Of a stretch of 64,000 bases of DNA, positions 1 through 8,700 are shown piece by piece. Location of the stretch: the NCBI GenBank assembly GCA_036268355.1, contig DATAUG010000261.1:18674-82673 (forward strand), in the 5' to 3' direction. Below the pieces are notes generated by a model, which was given only the letters and a program-made list of their open reading frames with translations, did not search any database and was not told the DNA's origin. The number at the start of each line of letters is the position of its first letter. Position 1 is the first letter of the stretch. This DNA comes from DASQPJ01 sp036268355 (lineage in GTDB: Bacteria; Actinomycetota; Actinomycetes; Sporichthyales; Sporichthyaceae). Both the position numbers and the translations under genes were made by a program.

Positions 1-1146
1 CGCCGGGCAGGAGAACTCCGATGCGGCAGCGATCTCGAACAGCTCGAACGTCCCGGAGACGGGCAGGTAGCCGGCCGCCGGGTCCTCCGCGCACAGCCGC
101 ACCTCGATCGCATGGCCGCCGACGGTCGCCGCGAGCGCGGCCGGCGGCAACGAACGGCCTGCGGCGACGGCGAACTGAAGCGCGACGAGGTCCAGGCCGG
201 TTATCGCCTCGGTGACCGGGTGCTCGACCTGCAGCCGGGTGTTCATCTCCAGGAACGCGGCGGTTCCGTCGGCGCCGACGATGAACTCGACCGTGCCCGC
301 GTTGCGGTAACCGACGGCTTGGGCCGCCGCGACCGCGGCCCGGCACAGCTGCTCGCGCAGTTCGGGGCCGACGAAGGCCGAGGGTGCCTCCTCGACGATC
401 TTCTGGTGCCGGCGTTGGATCGAGCACTCGCGTTCGAACAGCGCCACGGTGTTGCCGTGATCGTCGGCGATCACCTGGACCTCGATGTGCCGCGACGGCG
501 ACAGATACCGCTCCAGGAACACCATCGGGTTGCCGAACGCGGAGGCCGCCTCGCGCTGGGCCGAGGCGATCGCCTCGGCCGCCTCGCCCGGCTCGGCGAT
601 GATCCGCATCCCACGACCGCCGCCACCGGCCGAGGCCTTGACGATCGCGGGCAGGCCCACCGCGGCCAGTGCCGCCGAGATCTCGACCGGCTCGCCCCCA
701 CCCTCGGGCACCGCGCGCCCGTCCTCGCCGATGGTGAAGCCCGCCAACGTGGGCACGCCCGCCGCGGCCATCATTCGCTTGGCGGTGACCTTGTCGCCCA
801 TCGCCGAGATCGCCGCCGCGGGCGGCCCGACGAAGATCAGCCCGGCGTCGGTCACCGCCTGGGCGAAGGCCGCGTTCTCCGACAGGAAGCCGTATCCCGG
901 GTGGATCGCGTCGGCACCCACCCGGGCCGCGGCGTCCAGGATCAGCTCGCTGCGCAGGTAGGTCTGCCCGGGCGCGGTGCCGGGCAGCCGCACCGCCTCG
1001 TCGGCCTCGGCGACGAACAACGCGTCGGCATCGGCGTCGGAGTACACGACCGCGGTCGCGATCCCCAACGCGCGCGCGCCGTGGATGACCCGTCGCGCGA
1101 TCTCGCCGCGATTGGCGACGAGAACCTTTGTTATCTGAGGGCCCAT
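1..1146 (-). CDS. accC: Acyl-CoA carboxylase alpha subunit (biotin carboxylase), C-terminus cut by window edge
   Basis: Biotin carboxylase half of an acyl-CoA carboxylase, which carboxylates biotin with ATP and bicarbonate. The visible 382 residues cover the N-terminal domain (VANRGEIARR near residue 9), the ATP-grasp glycine loop KASAGGGGRGMR, the segment ERECSIQRRHQK and the active-site stretch EMNTRLQVEHPVTE. The reading frame leaves the window at base 1, so the end of the carboxylase domain and any biotinyl domain are not seen. The ATG at 1146 is chosen because homologues begin just before the VLVANRGE strand. It lies downstream of accD on the same strand with a 132-bp gap that holds a nested inverted repeat. 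Substrate is inferred only from the neighbours (AtuA family), so an AtuF/LiuD-like or a generic acyl-CoA carboxylase are both possible. Confidence 0.9.
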   Translation of the reverse strand, partial: MGPQITKVLVANRGEIARRVIHGARALGIATAVVYSDADADALFVAEADEAVRLPGTAPGQTYLRSELILDAAARVGADAIHPGYGFLSENAAFAQAVTDAGLIFVGPPAAAISAMGDKVTAKRMMAAAGVPTLAGFTIGEDGRAVPEGGGEPVEISAALAAVGLPAIVKASAGGGGRGMRIIAEPGEAAEAIASAQREAASAFGNPMVFLERYLSPSRHIEVQVIADDHGNTVALFERECSIQRRHQKIVEEAPSAFVGPELREQLCRAAVAAAQAVGYRNAGTVEFIVGADGTAAFLEMNTRLQVEHPVTEAITGLDLVALQFAVAAGRSLPPAALAATVGGHAIEVRLCAEDPAAGYLPVSGTFELFEIAAASEFSCPA

Positions 1147-1184
1147 CAGCTGACGTGTCCCTTCAGCCGGCTTGCCGGCGCAGT

Positions 1185-1265
1185 GTTATCAATGCGCAAG
1201 AAGATCGTCAGCCGCGCAGGTCGCATTTGACCTGCGCGGCTGCCCATAGAGTGGGCATTGATAAC
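1185..1265. repeat. Nested inverted repeat between accD and accC
   Basis: Outer arms GTTATCAATGC (1185-1195) and GCATTGATAAC (1255-1265) are perfect 11-bp complements. Inside them is a perfect 14-bp hairpin, 1209-1222 paired with 1229-1242, with a 6-nt loop. There is no T-tract. Possible roles are an attenuator that sets the accD:accC ratio, a regulator site flanking a terminator, or a small mobile element remnant. The sequence shows only the structure. Confidence 0.75.
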
Positions 1266-1278
1266 GATCGACACAGAA

Positions 1279-2874
1279 CTACATCCGGAAGACGCCGAAG
1301 CCGCGTCGGCCCACCACGGGCGCGCCGTGCACGGCGGAGAGGGTGATGCCCAGCACGGTCCGGGTGTCCGCGGGGTCGATGATGCCGTCGTCGTAGAGCT
1401 TCCCGGACATGAAGAACGCATGTGACTCGCGTTCGATCTGGGCCTCGATCGCCGCGGTGCGCTCGGCGTCGCGCGCCTCGTCGAATTCCTTGCCGGCCGC
1501 GGCGGCCGCGTCGCGGGCCACGATCGAGAGCACCCCGGCCAACTGCTGCGGACCCATCACCGCGATCCGCGAGTTGGGCCAGGTGAACAGGAACCGCGGC
1601 TCGTACGCCCTGCCGCACATGCCGTAGTTGCCGGCGCCGTACGACGCCCCGATGATCACCGAGATGTGCGGCACCCCGGAGTTCGCGACGGCGTTGATCA
1701 TCTTCGCGCCGTCCTTGATGATGCCGCCCTGCTCGAAGGACTTGCCGACGATGTAGCCGGTCGTGTTGTGCAGGAAGATCAGCGGGGTGTCGATCTGGTT
1801 CGACAGCTGGATGAACTCGGTGGCCTTGTTGGCCTCCTCGCTGAAGATCACCCCCCGGGCGTTGGCCAGCACGCCCACCCGGTAGCCGTGGATCATGCCC
1901 CACCCGGTCACCAGCGAGGTGCCGTAGTCGGGCTTGTACTCGGAGAACTCGCTGGCATCCAGCAGCCGGGCCAGCACCTCGCGCACCGAGAACGGCACCC
2001 GCAGGTCGGCCGAGGCGATGCCGCGCAGTTCGCGCGGGTCGAACAGCGGTGCCCGTACCGGCACCGGGGCCGGCCCTTGCTTGCGCCAGTTGACCGACGC
2101 GACGATCTGCCGGCCGATCCGGATCGCGTCGCGCTCGTCGACCGCGATGTAGTCGCTCAACCCGGAGGTGAACGTGTGCATGCGGGCGCCGCCGAGTTCC
2201 TCGTCGGTGGACACCTCGCCGGTCGCCATCCTGACCAGCGGTGGGCCGCCCAGGAACACCTTCGACTGCCCGTCGATCATCACGGTGTAGTCGCACATGC
2301 CGGGCACGTAGGCGCCGCCGGCGGTGGAGTTGCCGAACACCAACGCAATGGTGGGGATGCCCATCGCCGACAGCTGGGTGAGGTCGCGGAACAACTGGCC
2401 CGCGGGCACGAACAGGTCGGCCTGGCTGGGCAGGTCCGCGCCGCCGGACTCCACCAGGTTCATCACCGGCATCCGGTTGAGCCGGGCGATCTGCAGGGCG
2501 CGCAGCATCTTGCGCCAGGTGAACGGGTTGGACGTGCCGCCCTTGACGGTGCCGTCGTTGCCGATGAAGACGCACTCGACGCCCTCGACGACCCCGATCC
2601 CGGTGACCACGCTGCCGCCGACCGTGTAGTCGCTGCCCCAACCGGCCAGCGTGGAGAGCTCGAGGAACGCCGAGCCCGGGTCGACCAGCAGGTCGATGCG
2701 TTCACGCACGGTCATCCGGCCGCGCTCGCGGTGCCGCGCCATGTACGCGGCGCCCCCACCGGCGCGCGCCACCGCCAGTTGCTCATCGAGCAACTTCAAC
2801 ATGCCCTCGTTGTGCGCGAGGTTGTTCCGGTACTCGTCACCGGTGACGTCGAGTTCGGAACGCAAGGTCGGCAC
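1279..2874 (-). CDS. accD: Acyl-CoA carboxylase beta subunit (carboxyltransferase)
   Basis: Carboxyltransferase subunit that moves the carboxyl group from biotin to an acyl-CoA. It is 531 residues, a normal length. Crotonase-fold glycine-rich motifs are visible: GNSTAGGAYVPGM in the N-terminal half and GASYGAGNYGMCGRAY in the C-terminal half. Start is GTG at 2874, preceded by GGAGG at a 6-nt spacing; reading on upstream would add residues of no family resemblance. It is transcribed away from tetR, which ends 222 bp upstream, with a 20-bp dyad at 3001-3020 in between. Because AtuA lies nearby, an AtuC/methylcrotonyl- or geranyl-CoA carboxylase-like role is plausible; propionyl- or acetyl-CoA carboxylase cannot be excluded from sequence reading alone. 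Confidence 0.93.
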   Translation of the reverse strand: MPTLRSELDVTGDEYRNNLAHNEGMLKLLDEQLAVARAGGGAAYMARHRERGRMTVRERIDLLVDPGSAFLELSTLAGWGSDYTVGGSVVTGIGVVEGVECVFIGNDGTVKGGTSNPFTWRKMLRALQIARLNRMPVMNLVESGGADLPSQADLFVPAGQLFRDLTQLSAMGIPTIALVFGNSTAGGAYVPGMCDYTVMIDGQSKVFLGGPPLVRMATGEVSTDEELGGARMHTFTSGLSDYIAVDERDAIRIGRQIVASVNWRKQGPAPVPVRAPLFDPRELRGIASADLRVPFSVREVLARLLDASEFSEYKPDYGTSLVTGWGMIHGYRVGVLANARGVIFSEEANKATEFIQLSNQIDTPLIFLHNTTGYIVGKSFEQGGIIKDGAKMINAVANSGVPHISVIIGASYGAGNYGMCGRAYEPRFLFTWPNSRIAVMGPQQLAGVLSIVARDAAAAAGKEFDEARDAERTAAIEAQIERESHAFFMSGKLYDDGIIDPADTRTVLGITLSAVHGAPVVGRRGFGVFRM

Positions 2875-3000
2875 GTGCGTCCTCCGCGGGGTTGTCAGCG
2901 CCGTGGCGCCCGGATGGTTCGTCCGGTGCGGGCGAGGAACCTCGCGCGCCGCTCCCGGCGGGTCCGAGTGCCGCGTCCCGGGGCCGCGGATCGGCCCTGG

Positions 3001-3020
3001 ACGTTTATAGACATTAACAT
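3001..3020 (-). promoter_or_regulatory. Putative TetR operator upstream of accD (site A)
   Basis: Read toward accD the site is ATGTTAATGTCTATAAACGT: two 7-bp half sites, ATGTTAA and TAAACGT, around a 6-bp spacer. It matches the 20-bp site at 6941-6960 at 15 of 20 positions and resembles the one at 3927-3946. Assignment to the adjacent TetR protein is inference. Confidence 0.5.
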
Positions 3021-3095
3021 GGCATTCCGGGCGATGTCCATGCAGCAGTTCGGTGCAACGCTGCGGCAGTCCATTTCGACACCGGTCCCCCGGGG

Positions 3096-3794
3096 TCAGT
3101 CCGTGGCCCGCGGCGGGCTGCCGGCGGCGCGGGTCCGGCCCTCGGGGCCGTCGGCGGCGCGTATCACGCGCATCCGCTCGGCCCGGCCGGCGGCCGGCGG
3201 CAGCGGCGGGATCGGGGTGTCGATCAGCACGTGCAGCGCCATCGCGACCAGGATCGGCTCCAACTGCTCGCGGGTGAGCTTGTTGCCGAACTCGGTCGCG
3301 GACTGGATCAGTGCGATCGCGCCCTGGCACATGGTCCGGATCTGTTCGATGTCCAACTCGGGACGCAGTTGGTTGAGTGCGCGGACCCATTCCTCGGTGT
3401 ACAGCCGCTGGAGATAGCGCAGTCGGTGGCGGTCCGGTGCGGGCAGGCTGCGGAACTCGGTTCGCCAGGTCACGATGTTGGCGGTCTGGTCGAACACGAA
3501 CTTCACGTGGTTGGCGATGATCGCCGCCAGCGCCTCGCGCGGATCGACGATGCGGCGGGCCAGGTCGCCGACCTCCTGCAGGTGGTAGCTGATCGCGTCG
3601 TCGAGGATCGCGACCAGCACCGCTTCCTTGCTCGGGTAGTGGCGGTAGAAGGCCGGTCCGGTGAGGCCGAGTTCGCCGCTGATGTCGTTGATCCCGACCG
3701 CGTGGTAGCCGCGCTGGGCGAACAGCCGCGCGGCCGCCTCGATCAGCTCCCGCTGGCGCGGGGTCCGCGAGTCGTTCCCGGGGGCGAGCGTCAC
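3096..3794 (-). CDS. TetR-family transcriptional regulator
   Basis: 232-residue one-component regulator. The N-terminal helix-turn-helix reads LFAQRGYHAVGINDIS then LGLTGPAFYRHYPSKEAVL, the classic TetR DNA-binding domain; the rest is a helical ligand-binding domain that likely senses an acyl-CoA or related metabolite. GTG at 3794 is chosen because AGGAGG lies 6 nt upstream (plus 3801-3806); an upstream in-frame start would add about 43 basic residues of low quality. It is divergent from the AtuA gene and lies upstream of accD on the same strand. Dyads at 3001, 3927 and 6941 are its most likely targets. Confidence 0.93.
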   Translation of the reverse strand: MTLAPGNDSRTPRQRELIEAAARLFAQRGYHAVGINDISGELGLTGPAFYRHYPSKEAVLVAILDDAISYHLQEVGDLARRIVDPREALAAIIANHVKFVFDQTANIVTWRTEFRSLPAPDRHRLRYLQRLYTEEWVRALNQLRPELDIEQIRTMCQGAIALIQSATEFGNKLTREQLEPILVAMALHVLIDTPIPPLPPAAGRAERMRVIRAADGPEGRTRAAGSPPRATD

Positions 3795-3926
3795 CGGCCG
3801 CCTCCTTCGTCGTTGCGGAGTGACTGATGGATAACGATGGGCGTCGGACCGCGGTTTGTCGAGACGGCGCCCCGGGGTATGGTCGCCGGAGCGGCCCGGA
3901 TGTGAACGCCGCGTCCTTGACATCTC

Positions 3927-3946
3927 GTGTTTGCCGTCATTAACGT
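3927..3946. promoter_or_regulatory. Putative TetR operator between tetR and atuA (site C)
   Basis: On the minus strand the site reads ACGTTAA, a 6-bp spacer, then CAAACAC. The left half is identical to site B and the right half is degenerate (4 of 7). It ends 45 bp before the AtuA start and lies 132 bp upstream of the tetR start, a position suited to repression of both divergent units. Confidence 0.42.
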
Positions 3947-3991
3947 CCCAGTGGGGCGACCCTCCGCGGCGCCCACCCGAGGAGGCAACGG

Positions 3992-5833
3992 ATGACTACG
4001 GGTGAGTCCGGTTCGATCGTCATCGCCAACTGCGGCGGGTTCTGGGGCGACGACCCCACCGCGGCGCGTCGGCAGGTCGAGGGCGGGCCGATCGACTACC
4101 TGGTCATGGACTACCTCGCCGAGGTGACCATGGCGATCCTGCAGAAGCAGCGGGCCCGCAAGCCGGAGCTCGGGTACGCCGGGGATTTCCTGCTCCAGAT
4201 GCGCGACGTGCTCGTGTCGTGCATGGAGCGCGGGGTCACGATCATCACCAACGCCGGCGGGGTGAACCCGCGCGCCTGCGCCGCCGCGGTCGAGGCGCTG
4301 GCCGCCGAACTCGGCGTGGCCGACAAAGTGCACGTCGGGGTGGTGGCCGGCGACGACCTGTTCGGCGACCTCGACGGGCTGATCGCCGGGGGTCAGTCAT
4401 TGACCAATCTGGAGACCGGTCGCCCGTTGTCCGATGTCCGGGACTCGGTGCTGGCCGCGAACGTCTACCTGGGTGCGCCCGCCATCGTGCGAGCTCTGGA
4501 GCTGGGCGCCAATGTGATCGTCGCCGGCCGCGTGACCGACACCTCGGTGACGCTGGCCCCGATGATCCACCGCTTCGGCTGGGCGCCGGACGATTGGGAT
4601 TCCCTCGCCGCCGGTGTCGTCGCCGGGCACATCATCGAGTGTGGCTGCCAGTGCACCGGTGGCAATTTCACCGACTGGCAGAAGGTGCCCAGCCACCTGA
4701 ACATGGGCTACCCGTTGATCGAGGCGCACGCCGACGGCACCTTCGTGGTGACCAAGCACCCCGGCACGGGCGGCCTGGTCAGCGTCCACACCGTCAGCGA
4801 GCAACTGCTCTATGAGATGGGCGCCCCGGGATACCTGTCGCCGGACTGCGTGGCGCGCTTCGACTCGATCCGGCTGACCCAGCAGGGCCCGGACCGGGTG
4901 CACGTCTCCGGGATTGTGGGCGGCCCGCCGCCGGAAAAGCTCAAGGTCGCGGTCAGCGTGGCCGACGGGTACCGCAGCGTCGGTCGACTGCTGGTCTCCG
5001 GCCCGGACACGTTGCGCAAGGCGCGGGCGGCCGCTGACCTGATCTGGAGCCTGGCCGGTGGGACGGAGAGCTACGAGGCCACCGCCACGTCGTTCATCGG
5101 CTGGGACGCCGCGCATCCGCCGCTGGGCAGCGAGGAACCCAGCGAGGTGCTGGTGCATCTGGCGGTGCGCGATCAGGACCGGCGGAAGATCGACAAGCAG
5201 TTCGCGCCGATGGTCGTGGGCTCGATGCTGCAGTCGATGCCGGGCATGACCGTCCCCGCTGAGCAGGGCCGACCGCGGGTCACCGACGTGGTTGCGCACT
5301 GGCCCGCGCTGATCGCCCGCGACCAGGTCTCGCCGATCGTGACGGTGGGTCAGATCACCGAGTCCGTCTCGGCGGCCGCGACCGCGACCGTCGATCCCGG
5401 GCAGATATCGGGCGTGGCGATCGGTGCCGAGGCGATCGTGGCCTACACCCCGGACGACTCCGCGCCGGTCACCGTGCCGCTGATCCGCCTGTGCCTCGGC
5501 CGCTCCGGCGACAAGGGCGACACCGCCAACGTCGGCGTCATCGCCCGCAGCCCGCTGATCTACTCCTGGCTGGTGCAGTACCTGTCCGCGGACGTGGTCA
5601 AGGCGCACTTCAAGGAGATCTGCCACGGGCCGGTGGAACGACATCCGCTGCCCAACCTGCTCGCCGTGAACTTCCTGTTGCACAACAGCCTCGGCGGCGG
5701 CGGGACGTCGTCGCTGATCTTCGACGCCCAGGGCAAGACCTACGCCCAGTACCTGCTGAGCATGGAGGTCACCGTGCCCTCGTCCCTGGTGGCGAGCGCC
5801 GGCTCGCGGCGAACGTGTACTGCCTGCGGTTGA
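3992..5833 (+). CDS. AtuA-family (DUF1446) acyclic terpene utilization-like protein
   Basis: 613 residues with the AtuA signature: N-terminal IANCGGFWGDDP, then YLVMDYLAEVTMA, GVTIITNAGGVNP and VAGRVTDTS, followed by the C-terminal ferredoxin-like part beginning around PLIRLCLGRSGDKGDTANVG. AtuA is required for acyclic terpene (citronellol/geranyl) catabolism in Pseudomonas, but its biochemical activity is unknown. Members often sit beside acyl-CoA carboxylase genes, as here. AGGAGG at 3980-3985 with 6-nt spacing fixes the ATG. The last 20 or so residues (ending SRRTCTACG) look like a non-conserved read-on. Divergent from tetR. Confidence 0.88.
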   Translation: MTTGESGSIVIANCGGFWGDDPTAARRQVEGGPIDYLVMDYLAEVTMAILQKQRARKPELGYAGDFLLQMRDVLVSCMERGVTIITNAGGVNPRACAAAVEALAAELGVADKVHVGVVAGDDLFGDLDGLIAGGQSLTNLETGRPLSDVRDSVLAANVYLGAPAIVRALELGANVIVAGRVTDTSVTLAPMIHRFGWAPDDWDSLAAGVVAGHIIECGCQCTGGNFTDWQKVPSHLNMGYPLIEAHADGTFVVTKHPGTGGLVSVHTVSEQLLYEMGAPGYLSPDCVARFDSIRLTQQGPDRVHVSGIVGGPPPEKLKVAVSVADGYRSVGRLLVSGPDTLRKARAAADLIWSLAGGTESYEATATSFIGWDAAHPPLGSEEPSEVLVHLAVRDQDRRKIDKQFAPMVVGSMLQSMPGMTVPAEQGRPRVTDVVAHWPALIARDQVSPIVTVGQITESVSAAATATVDPGQISGVAIGAEAIVAYTPDDSAPVTVPLIRLCLGRSGDKGDTANVGVIARSPLIYSWLVQYLSADVVKAHFKEICHGPVERHPLPNLLAVNFLLHNSLGGGGTSSLIFDAQGKTYAQYLLSMEVTVPSSLVASAGSRRTCTACG

Positions 5834-5882
5834 CCCTCGAGCCCCGATGGTCCCGCCGCCGACTGCCGCAGAAACATCCGTA

Positions 5883-5926
5883 GCGTCCGGGTAACCGAGA
5901 CCTATAGGTCACGGTTACCCGGACGC
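5883..5926. repeat. 44-bp palindrome downstream of atuA
   Basis: Arms GCGTCCGGGTAACCG (5883-5897) and CGGTTACCCGGACGC (5912-5926) are perfect 15-bp complements. The 14-nt centre is itself palindromic (ACCTATAGGT flanked by G and C), leaving a single mismatched pair across 44 bp. It lies 49 bp after atuA and 21 bp before pta with no T-tract. It may act as a terminator, an operator or a repeat element; a second palindrome of the same geometry is at 10997-11040. Confidence 0.8.
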
Positions 5927-5947
5927 AACGATGGGGGTGGGGGCGCG

Positions 5948-6895
5948 GTGAGTGAGATTCGGGCGCGGCTGCGGGAGCAGGCGGCGGCGGCGCCGCGACG
6001 CATCGTGCTGGCCGAGTCGGCCGATCCCCGGGTGCAGGCGGCGGCGGCCGAACTCACCGCAGCCGGACTGGCCGTTCCGGTGCTGCCCGACGAGGCGTTG
6101 CTGGCCGCACACGAGGCGGAGTTGCTGGCTTGCTACGTGGCCGCGCGGCGGGCCAAGGGCGTTGAACCGGAGCCGGCCGAGTTGGCCGAGGCCCTGCGCG
6201 ACCCGCCGACCGCCGGGGCGCTGCTGGTAGCCATCGGGCTGGCCGACGGATGTGTGGCCGGTGCGGTGGCGACGACCGCCCAGACCGTCCGGGCGGCGTT
6301 GCGGGTGATCGGCACCGCGCCCGGCGTGCGAATGATCTCCAGCTTCTTCCTGATGCACTGCCCGCACGCCGAAGGCGGACCACGGTCACTTATCTTCAGC
6401 GACTGCGGGGTCGTCCCGGACCCGTCGGCGAATTCGTTGGCCGACATCGCGATCGCGGCCGCAGCCAGTGCGGAGGCGTTCCTCGGCGAGCCGGCGCGGG
6501 TGGCCATGCTCAGTTTCTCCACCCACGGCAGCGCCCAGCATCGCCGGACGGAGAAGGTGATCGCGGCGACCGCGTTGGTTCGCGAACGCCGTCCGGACCT
6601 CTGCATAGACGGCGAACTGCAGGGCGACGCGGCACTGGTCGAGGCCGTGGCCGCGGCCAAGGCCCCGGGTGGGGCGGTCGGTGGCCGCGCCAATGTGCTG
6701 GTGTTCCCCGACCTCGATTCCGGCAACATCGCCTACAAGCTCGTCGCCCGACTCGGTTCGGCAATCGCGGTCGGGCCGATCCTGCAGGGGCTGGCCCGGC
6801 CGATGAACGACCTGTCGCGCGGCGCGGACGTCGGCGACATCGTCGACGCCGCCTGCATCACCGCGATCCAGGCCGCCCGCGCACCGCGCGGCTGA
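5948..6895 (+). CDS. pta: Phosphate acetyltransferase (Pta/Ptb family)
   Basis: 315 residues of the phosphate acetyl/butaryl transferase fold, interconverting acyl-CoA and acyl phosphate. Family segments visible are RIVLAESADPRVQAAA near the start, the middle block SSFFLMHCPHAEGG with IFSDCGVVPDPSA, then LSFSTHGSAQHRRTEKV, DGELQGDAAL, VFPDLDSGNIAYKL and GPILQGLARPMNDLSRG. The length fits the short single-domain form without the N-terminal regulatory DRTGG region. The GTG at 5948 lies 21 bp after a 44-bp palindrome and has only a G-rich stretch as ribosome site. No acetate kinase is in the window, so butyrate-type substrates remain possible. Confidence 0.87.
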   Translation: MSEIRARLREQAAAAPRRIVLAESADPRVQAAAAELTAAGLAVPVLPDEALLAAHEAELLACYVAARRAKGVEPEPAELAEALRDPPTAGALLVAIGLADGCVAGAVATTAQTVRAALRVIGTAPGVRMISSFFLMHCPHAEGGPRSLIFSDCGVVPDPSANSLADIAIAAAASAEAFLGEPARVAMLSFSTHGSAQHRRTEKVIAATALVRERRPDLCIDGELQGDAALVEAVAAAKAPGGAVGGRANVLVFPDLDSGNIAYKLVARLGSAIAVGPILQGLARPMNDLSRGADVGDIVDAACITAIQAARAPRG

Positions 6896-6940
6896 CGGGT
6901 GCAGGAATCCGTCGTCTTGCGGCACCGGCACGAGTCCAGT

Positions 6941-6960
6941 ACGTTAACCACCATAAACGT
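6941..6960 (+). promoter_or_regulatory. Putative TetR operator upstream of the NTF2-FMN reductase unit (site B)
   Basis: ACGTTAACCACCATAAACGT: half sites ACGTTAA and TAAACGT, complementary at 6 of 7 positions, around a 6-bp spacer. The site ends 92 bp before the start of the downstream gene and closely matches site A upstream of accD. Confidence 0.5.
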
Positions 6961-7052
6961 CATGATCGGCAGGCGCTGAAGATCGGCGCATGAGACAAGG
7001 TCGACGAGGTGGCGGATGGCTGCGAAGGCGCCGTGAGCGAAGGGTAACTCAA

Positions 7053-8018
7053 ATGCATTACAACTTCGGAATCAAGTGGCTCAAGGCCTTCCGGGAGAGC
7101 TCGGAGGCAGTCTGCAACCTCTACGACAAGGACGGCTTCGTCTTCGAGGACGTCATGCTCGACCAGCACAATCTCACCGACTACTCCGACCTGCTGCGCA
7201 ACTTCGCGCCGTACGCAAACAAGGACCCCGAGGCCGGGATCGGCATCCACAACTTCCGCATCCGCTCCTACATCGGTGACCGGCACTCGGGCCTGCTGCG
7301 CTGGGAGTGGTACCCGGAGCACTGCGCGATGTTCCTCGGACTGGACGTGGCCGGCAAGCCGTTCGGCACCCAGGGCCACACCTTCCACCAGTACAACTCC
7401 CACGGCCTGATCGTCCGCGAGTCCTCCTGGTGGGATGCGAGCGCGATCCTGCGCGCCGTCGGCCCGGTCGCCCCGACCAAGAGCCTCACCGGCAAGACGT
7501 GCATCGCTTCCGCCGCCGGCGGTGTGTTCCGCAAGTGCGCATCCGGCACCGAGCACGCGCAGAACTGGTGCACCGCGCTGGGCAATGACATCGCGGCGCT
7601 GCGAGCGATGTACGCCGACTTCTTCACGCTCGAGCACACGATGGTGGACGACCACGAGGCGGACACCATCACCGACGGCGCCATGCTGGCCGACGCACTC
7701 GGCGGCATATCGAGTGCGGAGAACGGCATCTACACGTTCACCCCGACCGAGATCTTCGAGGGCAACGGCCACCAGTTGACCCACTGGAGCGTCACGATCG
7801 AGGGGGCGTCGACGTACCGTGGCCTGCCCACCGGTGGCAAGACGCTGACCACGATCGGCTCGACCTTCCACGAGTTCGACGCCGACGGCCGGATCGCGTT
7901 GGAGTCGACCTGCTGGGAGGACAACCGGGTGTTCGTCCAACTCGGTCTGCCGATCCTGCGCCCGCACTACTGGGAGGCGGACTTCGACATGGCGGCTTTC
8001 GTGGCGAGCCTCGGCTGA
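7053..8018 (+). CDS. Protein with two tandem NTF2/SnoaL-like domains
   Basis: 321 residues. The protein is an internal duplication of a SnoaL/NTF2-like alpha+beta barrel: the first half ends TFHQYNSHGLIVRESSWWDA and the second TFHEFDADGRIALESTCWED, at equivalent positions. Single-domain relatives act as cyclases, isomerases or hydrolases; the substrate here is unknown. ATG at 7053 precedes a conserved-looking HYNFGIKWLKAF start; the upstream in-frame ATG at 6990 would add an Arg-rich stretch. It heads a plus-strand unit with FMN reductase, a TIGR03084-type protein and an acyl-CoA dehydrogenase, downstream of putative operator site B, which suggests a role in the same acyl-CoA/terpenoid catabolism as AtuA. 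Confidence 0.75.
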   Translation: MHYNFGIKWLKAFRESSEAVCNLYDKDGFVFEDVMLDQHNLTDYSDLLRNFAPYANKDPEAGIGIHNFRIRSYIGDRHSGLLRWEWYPEHCAMFLGLDVAGKPFGTQGHTFHQYNSHGLIVRESSWWDASAILRAVGPVAPTKSLTGKTCIASAAGGVFRKCASGTEHAQNWCTALGNDIAALRAMYADFFTLEHTMVDDHEADTITDGAMLADALGGISSAENGIYTFTPTEIFEGNGHQLTHWSVTIEGASTYRGLPTGGKTLTTIGSTFHEFDADGRIALESTCWEDNRVFVQLGLPILRPHYWEADFDMAAFVASLG

Positions 8019-8094
8019 GACACTCGGTCCGACGGCGGCACCGGCTCCACGCCGTCGTCGGACCGACCCGCACGGATCGGAAGGAGTCCCGCAA

Positions 8095-8700
8095 ATGTCC
8101 AGTACCGCACCGGTGCGAGTGCTGTGCATCGGAGGTTCCACGCGTCCGGGTTCGGGATCCGAGTCGGCTGTGCGGGTCTGCGCCGCCGCGGTCCGTGAGG
8201 CCGGCGCGGAGGTTGATCTGATCCTCAGCCGTGACCTGATGTTCCCGATCTATGACACCGAGACCGCCGAGCGCGATCCACTCGCTGCCTGCTTCGTGGC
8301 CGCGGTTCGGGCCGCCGACGCATTGGTCGTCGCCTCGCCCGGCTACCACGGGTCGATGTCCGGGATGATCAAGAACGCGCTCGACTACATCGAGGACACC
8401 CGCGGCGACGAACGCGTCTACCTCGACGGGATGCCGGTCGGCTGCATCGCGGTGGCCTACGGTTGGCAGGCGACGGTCTCGACGCTGCAGAGCCTGCGGG
8501 TCACCGTCCATTCGCTGCGCGGCTGGCCGTCGCCGTTGGGCGCGACGATCAACGCCTCGTCGGGGAAGATATTCGACGCGGCCGGGGGATGTGTCGACGA
8601 CTCGGCACGGTTCCAGTTGGAGACCGTCGCCAGTCAGGTGGTTGAATTCGCCGCGCTGCGAAAGGCCGGGCTCAACAGCCTGGCCACAGCGGGACAGTAA
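8095..8700 (+). CDS. NADPH-dependent FMN reductase family protein
   Basis: 201-residue flavodoxin-like fold. The phosphate loop GGSTRPGSGSES (residues 13-24) binds FMN, and SPGYHGSMSGMIKNALDYIED is the typical family block near the isoalloxazine ring. Likely supplies reduced flavin or reduces a quinone or nitro substrate. AAGGAG at 8081-8086, 8 nt before ATG, supports the start. Its TAA stop shares its last base with the first base of a MITE-like element at 8700-8983. Follows the tandem NTF2 gene by 76 bp, so probably co-transcribed. Confidence 0.88.
   Translation: MSSTAPVRVLCIGGSTRPGSGSESAVRVCAAAVREAGAEVDLILSRDLMFPIYDTETAERDPLAACFVAAVRAADALVVASPGYHGSMSGMIKNALDYIEDTRGDERVYLDGMPVGCIAVAYGWQATVSTLQSLRVTVHSLRGWPSPLGATINASSGKIFDAAGGCVDDSARFQLETVASQVVEFAALRKAGLNSLATAGQ

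Noticed and set aside
112..1230. 372-residue plus-strand reading frame
   Set aside because: It is antisense to accC; its Arg/Gly/Asp-rich composition and lack of motifs mark it as a GC-rich shadow.
1..2874. Assignment of the carboxylase as propionyl-CoA carboxylase for the mutA-mutB pathway
   Set aside because: Although the mutase is 12 kb away, the closest neighbours are AtuA and a TetR gene, so substrate is left open.
1666..3417. 583-residue plus-strand reading frame over accD and tetR
   Set aside because: Antisense to two genes with clear motifs; no ribosome site and no recognisable domain.
5883..5926. Classical Rho-independent terminator
   Set aside because: The stem is strong but no T-tract follows, so it is listed as a palindromic repeat with possible terminator function.
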